A stretch of DNA of 33,368 nucleotides, taken from the NCBI GenBank assembly GCA_002917775.1, contig KZ627147.1, positions 1-33,368 of the forward strand, given 5' to 3'. Numbering within the stretch: the stretch's first letter is position 1; the number at the start of each line of letters is the position of its first letter. A program made the translations under genes and the position numbers. The notes beneath the pieces are model-generated. The model saw only the letters and a program-made list of their open reading frames with translations, made no database searches and was not told the origin of the DNA. Source of the stretch: Glaciozyma antarctica PI12. Its lineage: Eukaryota > Basidiomycota > Microbotryomycetes > Kriegeriales > Camptobasidiaceae. Of this stretch, positions 1-6,602 are shown in pieces.

Positions 1-3
1 CCA

Positions 4-141
4 CCCTAACCCTAACCCTAACCCTAACCCTAACCCTAACCCTAACCCCTAACCCTAACCTAACCCTAACCCTAACCCTAACCCTAACCCTAACCCTAAC
101 CCTAACCCTAACCCTAACCCTAACCCTAACCCTAACCCTAA
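4..141. repeat. Telomeric repeat array (CCCTAA)n
   Basis: About 23 tandem copies of CCCTAA run from the first bases to 141, the C-rich strand expected at a left chromosome end, so the window starts at a true telomere with TTAGGG-type repeats. Two variant units are visible: one with an extra C (CCCCTAA, around 46-52) and one lacking a C (CCTAA, around 58-62). The array stops abruptly at an A-rich junction (GTAAAAAG, 142-149). No subtelomeric satellite follows. Confidence 0.98.
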
Positions 142-388
142 GTAAAAAGTTCCAAGCGAGCTGCCCTCCTCGGGGCCAGCCTTCTCCGCCACGGCGATTC
201 ACGAAGAATTCGAAACTGAGTTTAACTCGACACGAGCTTTGTCATTCGCGACAGAGCAAAGGCCCCGAGGGAGAGGTTTGAGACCTTCAATCCTGAGGCG
301 TGAGACGCAGTCTGGAGGAGCAGCTCTTTGTTCTCTCTTTGACCCTCCTCCTACGCCTACGGCCTGCGCCCACGCCAACTCGCCCGCC
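142..388. other. Telomere-proximal spacer and presumed PDE1 5' region
   Basis: Only about 247 bp separate the telomere array from the presumed start codon of PDE1. I see no repeat, no TATA-like box and no other gene here. Any PDE1 promoter must sit in this stretch or overlap the telomere. Confidence 0.5.
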
Positions 389-2800
389 ATGGAGAGCAAC
401 GGGACGCCCTGCAAACGACCGCCAGATCCGGCCAACAGCGTCTCTCCAAGGTCCAAGAGGGGGCCCACCCTCTCCGACCGAGGCTCGCGCCCTCACGCCT
501 CCGCCTCGCCCCTGGCCGCAGAGGTCGTCCGGCTGGGTGAGGGGGAGCCGGTCTTTGAGATGCTTGTGGTGGTACGTGCTCCTGCTGGTCAGCGGTGGAG
601 GGAGGGAGTAGCTGACACCTGGCGCAGGGGTGGTGGGGGGGGGCCTCTGGAGACAAATCTATCATCCTACCTCCTCAAACCGTTTTCAAGTCGCTGGGTG
701 GACGGCTGTACGAGCCTAGAAGGTGTGCCTCTCCTCTCTCTCCTGGGCGGGAAGGTCTGAGCTCAAACGACGGCTGAACGCAGGTGGATCGGGACTCGGC
801 GCGCTCGCACAGTTGGCGGAAGAGAGTCCGAACAGCTTCGAGGGGTTTGGGATTCCAGAGAGCGAGCTAGGAGGGAGGGAAGGAGGTGGTAGAGCAGCTG
901 GGAGAGTTTGGGACCGTGTCAGGTGAGTGGGGTCGTTGGTGCTGGCGTCGCTGGGCTTCGGGTGCAGCTGAAGGTGGGATGGGAACCTGGTCCGCGACCA
1001 AGGAGGCGGATATCACGCGCTGGGCTGAGCCGGATGCACGGAGAGGTAGCGAGTCTGTCTCCACGCCCATCTCTCCCAGCTGCTCTCCTCCCTTTCTGTA
1101 GCTCTGACTGCTCTTGACTCGTCGTGGTGTCATTCAAGACAGCGAAAGATCGTTCGGGAAGCGTTGGCGCGCTGGAAGGAGCACGTATTCCTGAGCGCAA
1201 GTCTGGGAACTTGCGCCTTTCTTACCACGTCCGATCGCAGAGCCGCTTGCAGTTCTTCCTGCGTCGCTACGAGGATTCATGTAGGACTCGAGGTCTGCTG
1301 AGCACGCTTGTTAGTTCCGTCGTGGAGCACTTCCAGTTGAAAGTTGGCTACAGCGACAGCGGGCATACTCGAATCATGCGACAGCCTCCCTCGCGCACAC
1401 GACTGACGCCCTCTCGCCCTCTCGCAGATGCTTCCTCGTCTCGCACGCTCATCTCGACCACATCCAGGGCCTCATCATCTCCTCCGGCGCCTCCCTCCTC
1501 CCTCGGCCGCTCTACGGAACTGCACGTACGATCGCCAACATCGAGCGGATTTTCGACGGCGGAGTATGGCCACCCCTCGCTGGAAGGGAAGACGATGGAG
1601 TGCTCACAGGTCGAGCATATCTTTACCGCCAGTGCGCAATCTCGCTTTTTTCGCTCGGGGCTGAGCTGACGAGAAGCGTTCGCAGGATTCCTGCACCGTC
1701 GACGACCTCATTCCCGCTCTCACAAGACCTCTCCTTCACAGCGTTCCCCGTCGCGCACGGCGTCGACCCTGGGCAGTCGCGAAATCACGGCGCAGCTACA
1801 TCGAGTCAGAACGGCTGTCCTGGGTACGAGTCTACGGCGTTCTTTATCAAGGAGGAGATTTCGGGAGGGGAGCGGGAGATGCTGTTCTTCGGAGATGTGG
1901 AGCCCGGTAAGAGTGCTTTTTGTGCGAAGTGGCCGCGAGCAAGCTGACGAGCGACCGCAGATTCCATCTCCAAGTGCGACCTCAACCGCGCCATCTGGAG
2001 CTGCGCGGCGCCCAAGATCGTCGCGAAGAAGCTCAGCGTTATCTTTCTCGAGTGCTCGTATCCTGTACGTCCCTCCACGCTCGCTCGCTCTCCCCTGTAG
2101 CTTACGTTGTCGTCTCCGGAGACCTCACAACCGACGGCGCACCTCTGGGGTCACCTCTCCCCTCCTTTCGTCCTTGAGGAGCTAAGATTTCTCGCCCAGC
2201 TCGTTCGCGACGCACGAATGGCCGCCGGCTCCTCGCCCTCCGCCGCTGCTCTCCTCCCCCTCGCAGGCGTCACCGGTCCGTTCTTTCTCGCTCCCTCTTC
2301 ATCACCTCACTCACGCAGCGCGCCCAGTCGTCATCATCCACATCAAAGACGACGTCCTCTCCCTCCCCACTCCCGCTCCTCCCGAACCATCGCACGCCAC
2401 GACTCCCGACCCTCCCCAGCGCCCTGAGCCCCCACGCCACACTCTCTCCATGTCACCTCCTCTCCCCTCCCTCCCGGTCCGGCGCGCGTCAAGTAGCTTC
2501 CACCCCACTCCCTCCGGCCCGACACTCCAAGGACGCCGAGCGAGCGTCCCCGCCTGTATCGGAAGCACGAGCGCCGAAGCGGAGTTGCTCGCGGGTCGGT
2601 GGACGGAAGGACTGGGGAGCACGGACGAGGAGGTGGAGACGGTTGGAGAGAGGATTGAGCGTGAGCTGAATGAGCTGGAGGAGGTGGAGAGGACGGGAGT
2701 GAGGTTCTATCGCGCGGTGCAGGGTGCGAGGATTGGTGCGTCCTCGGTCGGGCGCTCTCGATTTCGTCGGCTGATGATTTTCTCGCGAACAGCGTTCTGA
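389..2800 (+). CDS. PDE1: Low-affinity cAMP phosphodiesterase (class II PDE)
   Basis: Class II cyclic-nucleotide phosphodiesterase, which hydrolyses cAMP to AMP and so damps PKA signalling. Nine inferred exons: 389-571, 628-722, 784-922, 1428-1631, 1686-1906, 1961-2064, 2101-2275, 2319-2735, 2793-2800. Visible family marks: the glycine-rich start leading into GGPLETNLSSYLLKP, then SLEGGSGLGAL, the metal-binding HAHLDH in CFLVSHAHLDHIQGL, STAFFIKEE, LFFGDVEP, FLECSYP, HLWGHLSP and VVIIHIKDD near the end. The start ATG at 389 lies in a good context (CGCCATGG) and opens the frame that reaches FEMLVV. Oddities: the junction of exons 1 and 2 (intron 572-627) is out of phase by one base, right where the acceptor is followed by a long G run; the third intron is 505 nt; intron 2065-2100 is only 36 nt. 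Convergent with the next gene, 93 bp away. Family certain from motifs; exon 1 less so. Confidence 0.88.
923..1427 (+). other. 505-nt intron inside PDE1
   Basis: The donor GTGAGT at 923 and the acceptor CTCGCAG ending at 1427 join ...GRVWDRV(AG) to (A)TGCTTC, restoring R-C-F-L-V-S-H-A-H-L-D-H in frame. A CTGAC branch-like site lies at about 1403. Other PDE1 introns are 36-61 nt, so this one is about ten times longer. Reading frames inside it match nothing I recognise. Confidence 0.7.
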
Positions 2801-2893
2801 TATCCGATTCGTTTGTATTGGGTGTAAGGCTGATGGCCGCAAAGAGTATTAACAGTGCAATGAATTTCGACAAGGACCAAGGCGCAGACGTAA

Positions 2894-4849
2894 CTACTGC
2901 TCGATCTCCTCCTGCTCCTCCTGCTCCTCCTGCTCGATCTCCTCGCGCTCCTCCTCCTCCTGCTCGCGCTTCCACTCCTCGACCTCCTCCCTCCTCCCAC
3001 TGAGCACCTTCTCCTTCCTCGTCACCACCAAATCCTCCTCGACCACCCCAACCACCTCATTCGTCTCGTCATCAACGAGGAAAAGCTTCGTATGCTGCTC
3101 GAGCTTCTCGACGCTCGTCGTACTCATCGTCATCTCCTCCATCACCCACGCTACGGTACCGAGGATCGCCGCAGCCCTCAGTCCCAGTGCGATTCCCGCT
3201 CCCGCTGCGCCCGTGAAGGAGATGGGGAGTACGGCGTGCAGGAGGAGCGTCGATGGAGGAGTGACGAGGAGGATGGCGAGTAGTGCCATTCCTAGCGGCG
3301 TAAGAGGAGTGAGGATGGCGGTGAGCGGTACGGCGAGGAGGGCTTGGAGGGCCGAATGAACGAGGTGAGTCGGCATAGACTGGGGCGCAAGGTCGGAACG
3401 AAGGACGGGGACGGGGATGGAGGGGCGCTGTTCGGGGGTCAGCTCGCGTCGAGGACGAGGGGATAAACGACGTACGGCCATCATTTGGGCGGTAGTCATG
3501 GTGTCGGCGGAGAGGAAGGAAGGAACGACTACTTCGTAGACGTGATCCATGATGAACTTCGTCCCTCCGAATCGCTCAAGAACGTAGCTTCCGAACGCTC
3601 CGCTCGTCGTAGCGAGCGCGACAGCGAGGAAGATATTGATGGCGAGCGCCGGATCCTGCCTAAGTTGCTGCCAGGCCGAAGTCGTCGAATGGCCCTCGAC
3701 GGAATGAGGGAGGAGGATAGGGAGGAGAGCGCAGGCCGAAGCGATGGAGACTATGTCGGTGAGGAGTACGGTGGAGATGGTTTCGGTTCTGGGAGAGTGG
3801 ATCAGCGAGGAATGCGGGAGGGAGCGAGGAATGGGGGTGGGAGAGAGGGACGCACGAGAGGAGAAAGTAGGAGTGCTCGAAGACGTAGAGAGGAATGCGG
3901 GAGACGGCGGTGAGGAGGGCTCCGAAGAGGGCTGCGGGGAAAGGATGTCAGAGGTAGTCCTTTGAGTGCGGCTGCGATGAGATTTTCGGCGAGGAGAGCG
4001 AGGGGTCTGCGGAGCGGGTGATGCAGCCTCGCTGCGACAAAACGGCGCTTATAGGCTACCAGCTATACGTCAACCCTCACATTCATTACATTCGTGAACG
4101 CTGGTCTCGTCGTGCGATGTCTGCGGGACATAGGACGCGGCGAGGATAAGATGAGCTTGTCCTACCGCTCCCTTGCCCTAGCGAGCCATCCGACGAGAAG
4201 ACAGTACGATCAACGGTATGAATGCGCTGTCGAGTCCTACGAAGGCTGGGCGAAGAAAACCCTTCGAGAGCGAGCGCTAAATGAAGGAGGAGAACCGCTC
4301 GAATCGGGGAGCGAGACGCGGACACTATCGACACCAGGCTCGCACCATGACAGTGCGTACTGTTCCGAAGCGTTCTCCGTGCTCCCCGCCTCCCATCCAT
4401 TCCTCAGCTTCCCTCCAACGACCGCGCGCACCCCACACGAACCTAACCCAACTCACCTCCGTCCCTCCTCGCCTCTCCCTTGACGGCCTTCCAAACCCAC
4501 CCTACCATGAGCAAGTCCCACGCCCTCACGCCCACGATCCAGCGCCAGTGCACCTCCTCCCTCTCGACCGGACCCAGCGTCTTGAGAAGGTAGTTCCCGA
4601 GCACCCTACGCTCCGCATCAGCTCGGCCGCGCTCAAGACGAAAGGTGCGTACCCAGGGGTGAAGCAGATGACTCTGACGAGGGTAGCGAGGAGGACTGAG
4701 GAGACGGCCCAGGTGAGAAAGCGGCGGTAGGATCCTTCGGGGCCTGCGAGGCGTTCGAGTCGGGAGGGCGTTGGGGTCGGAAAGGGAGTGCGCGGGGGAG
4801 CGAGTTCCTGGGCTAGGATTGCTGCTGCTGGAGGGGCGGCGAGAGACAT
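2894..4849 (-). CDS. Multipass membrane protein of unknown function, acidic C-terminal tail
   Basis: Starts with ATG at 4849. Exon 1 reads MSLAAPPAAAILAQEL..., then a hydrophobic segment (FLTWAVSSVLLATLVRVICF). A 47-nt intron leads to an exon with VLGNYLLKTLGPVEREEVHW; a long intron (about 4007-4500) follows, then PLALLAENLIAAALKGLPL. Later come IPLYVFEHSYFLLS, TVLLTDIVSIASACALLPIL, INIFLAVALATTSGAFGSYV, and two or three more hydrophobic stretches in the last exon (residues about 70-165 of the part starting at 3550). I count six or seven possible membrane spans. The tail is almost all Glu/Gln/Arg (EEEEREEIEQEEQEEQEEIEQ-like) and encoded by a GCTCCTCCT-rich repeat at about 2900-2990. The frame slips once at a CCCC run near 3930 (SFP to ALFGALL). 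I do not recognise the family; an organelle membrane role is only a guess. Confidence 0.7.
4007..4500 (-). other. Long (about 494-nt) intron in the membrane-protein gene
   Basis: Joining the minus-strand donor GTGGGT (4500) to the acceptor CTCCGCAG (ending 4007) gives ...WDLLMV-G-PLALLAENL in phase. The interior has no stretch resembling the host protein. A second acceptor (GTCGCAG, about 4050) is possible, so the exact 3' end is uncertain. Confidence 0.45.
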
Positions 4850-4858
4850 GGCGACGAG

Positions 4859-5146
4859 GTGAGATCAGGTGGGAAAGAGGCGAAAGTTGGCTCGAAGGGC
4901 CTTTCGAGGAGGGACGTCACTGGGAGAGGGGGCCAATTTCGACAAGTCCTCGAGCTCGCTGATGCTCTCTCGAAGTTCAACAGCGACGACGAACCTTATA
5001 GTACTGCTTTTTTGCTGTCCAAGGAGCCCTACGCAGGTGCTGGACCAACCCCTCGACCCAGCCGGCGAGACTCGTGTCCTGGCGCCTTCGCAGCTCCCGC
5101 CGCGCTCACGCTTGAAACTGACGCGCTCATCGTCGAACCTAACTGA
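4859..5146 (+). CDS. Possible short gene, divergent from the membrane-protein gene
   Basis: An open frame contains a protein-like stretch, LELADALSKFNSDDEPYSTA followed by FLLSKEPYA (about 4952-5037). A plausible 59-nt intron (GTGCTG at 5038 to TCGCAG at 5096) would join it in phase to APAALTLETDALIVEPN and a stop at 5146. No in-frame ATG start is clear and I recognise no family. A second frame through the same region ends in an amphipathic ELQRLERQLLSIWNEERN before a stop at 5225. Either could be a small exon or chance. The position, 10 bp from the divergent start at 4849, also fits promoter or UTR sequence. Confidence 0.2.
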   Translation: MRSGGKEAKVGSKGLSRRDVTGRGGQFRQVLELADALSKFNSDDEPYSTAFLLSKEPYAGAGPTPRPSRRDSCPGAFAAPAALTLETDALIVEPN

Positions 5147-5527
5147 CGGCGTCGAGAATGAGCTGCAGAGATTAGAGCGTCAGCTTTTGAGTATCTGGAA
5201 TGAGGAGCGGAACGTCTCCGCGTAGCGATCTAAAAACGGCGTGATTCGGTGCCTGCGACGAAGGTTAGCAGGACTACGAGGTTCGAACCTTTGTACTTTG
5301 CTTGGAGAGGTGTTGCGGGTGTTGTAGAGACGCACACTGGTACACTTAGGGCGCGAGATCGGGAGCGAGAGCAGGGAAGCGCACGAGCTCGCCGCGCAGC
5401 GATAGATCAGCGCGCGCGAGCTTGTGGATGAAAAGCTTACCTTCACTGCTTTGCAAGTAGCGGCAGCAGTTTTCTGGATAGATGTGTAGTCCAGAGCGTG
5501 ACATACCGCTTCAGGACTGCACTGTAG

Positions 5528-5548
5528 CCTCTCTCGACGCGAGAGAGG
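5528..5548. other. Perfect 9-bp hairpin
   Basis: CCTCTCTCG, a 3-nt loop (ACG), then CGAGAGAGG form a perfect 9-bp stem. It lies just upstream of the two tandem repeat copies and resembles in placement the hairpins inside them, so it may belong to a third, partial copy. Confidence 0.6.
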
Positions 5549-5592
5549 GCCAGCATTCCAGCTGGATTCGGCGCCCAGGGACCTCGCTGTGC

Positions 5593-5880
5593 GTCGCCGC
5601 ATCTTCGGCGACGTTCGGAAGATCAAAAAGGCCAGATATGCTGTCCGACAAAGCGACAACCTTCCCAGGCGTGCGTTTTGCAAAAGGACAGCGCGAGCCC
5701 GACCTCTGCGGACGGAAGGGAGCGGAACGGCACGGCTAGGCCTCAATAAGGACGGCGCGAATCTCTACTATCAATGTTTCCACTCTCCCAGACGGGAGAG
5801 ACTGACAGCCTGATGCAGAGAGACGGTGTCCCCACTGAGGGCCACCAGGAGAGCTCCGAACACTGAGCGAAGCCGCTTCC
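5593..5880. repeat. Diverged tandem repeat, copy A
   Basis: About 288 bp, directly followed after a short spacer by a diverged second copy. Shared landmarks in the same order: GTCGCCG near the start, GACGTTCGG, CGACAACCTTCCC (copy B CGACAGCCTTCCC), GCGAGCCCGAC, TACTATCA, a hairpin, CCTGATG, GAGCTCCG (copy B AAGCTCCG) and a closing CGCTTCC. Copy A holds two perfect hairpins: 5593-5612 (GTCGCCG...CGGCGAC, 7-bp stem) and 5783-5800 (CTCTCCC-AGAC-GGGAGAG, 7-bp stem). No coding frame is shared by the two copies, which argues for a non-coding element. Confidence 0.75.
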
Positions 5881-5905
5881 GACTAGGCTGGAATTAGTGC
5901 AGCTC

Positions 5906-6184
5906 GTCGCCGTATCCCTATCGACGTTCGGGAGATTCGAAGACCCAGACAAGCTCTGCCAACGAGACGACAGCCTTCCCCGAGGTTCGCCGCATCGTGA
6001 GAGGACGGAGCGAGCCCGACGCTTGCGAAGGGAAGCGAGTGGAGTCGCGCTGTAAACCTCAAAATCCCAGCGTTACTATCAGGGTTCCCCGCCCCTCCGA
6101 GGTGGAGGAGCCAGGTACGACCTGATGAGGAGAAGCGGTGCCCGTTGAGGTAGAAGGAAAGCTCCGGACAGCGGAGTCGCTTCC
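5906..6184. repeat. Diverged tandem repeat, copy B
   Basis: Second copy of the unit at 5593-5880, offset by about 310 bp and about 279 bp long. The first hairpin position holds CGTCG...CGACG (5905-5927 region) and the second holds CCTCC-GAGGT-GGAGG (6094-6108). The stems differ in sequence from copy A but still pair, the pattern expected if RNA or cruciform structure is kept. The copy also has CCTGATGAGG where copy A has CCTGATGCAG. Confidence 0.75.
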
Positions 6185-6360
6185 AAAGCACTCGCTCGCT
6201 TCCAGTTCGCTCCTCTAAGCTCGGTACACCTCGCTGGAGCAAGCGTGGAACTCTGCGAGTAGTCCCGCCCCCACCTCCCCTCGCCACTGGCAGGTGGATC
6301 CATCTTCGAGCAGGCCCACTCACCGAGCCTGAGTTCCGGCCGCGTCGGCGCCTCGCTCGG

Positions 6361-6385
6361 CGCTGGCCGCCAGCGCTAACCCTAA
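6361..6385 (+). ncRNA. Telomerase-RNA-template-like motif behind a hairpin (candidate only)
   Basis: A perfect hairpin, CGCTGG-CCG-CCAGCG (6361-6375), is followed without a gap by CTAACCCTAA (6376-6385), a permutation of one and two-thirds telomere repeats in the orientation of a telomerase RNA template. A helix directly 5' of the template is the usual template boundary arrangement in several fungal telomerase RNAs. The motif lies about 190 bp after the structured tandem repeat and about 80 bp before an AATAAA (6466-6471), in a stretch without a confident gene. Against it: a 10-nt match in any register on either strand has a fair chance of arising once in 33 kb, and it may be an interstitial telomere relic. 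No pseudoknot or three-way junction was identified. Confidence 0.25.
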
Positions 6386-6602
6386 GCAGTTCGTCGGCCT
6401 GCGAGAACACTCCGTGCGAGCGAGTTGTAGAAGGAGAAGCGCCATGAGCGAGCCGAACTACGCTGAATAAATTTGTTAGTCCAAGTCCTCCTAGGCCTCT
6501 ACGAAATTAAACCGACCTCGAGATCGTCCCGCTCTTCGACACTCTCCCAGCTCCCCGTCGCCTCTCCTCCCCTCCGCCTCGCTCCCCCCCGTCCTCGGCG
6601 CC

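Noticed and set aside
142-1124. Subtelomeric helicase or transposon remnants
   Set aside because: No such motif found; the sequence is PDE1 exons, introns and a short spacer.
2343-2975. 210-codon minus-strand frame over the PDE1 3' part
   Set aside because: It is the antisense shadow of the PDE1 C-terminal exon, whose plus-strand protein is clearly the real one.
2890-3000. GCTCCTCCT repeats as a possible satellite or CRISPR-like array
   Set aside because: Units are irregular and encode the Glu-rich tail of the membrane protein; there are no spacers.
5275-5290. GAGGTTCGAACCT, resembling a tRNA T-arm / B box
   Set aside because: It is a short palindrome; no matching acceptor stem, D-arm or anticodon arm could be placed upstream.
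5805-6140. CTGATGA/CTGA words that resemble box C/D snoRNA signals
   Set aside because: Box spacing and terminal stem do not fit a C/D snoRNA, and copy A lacks the full box C.
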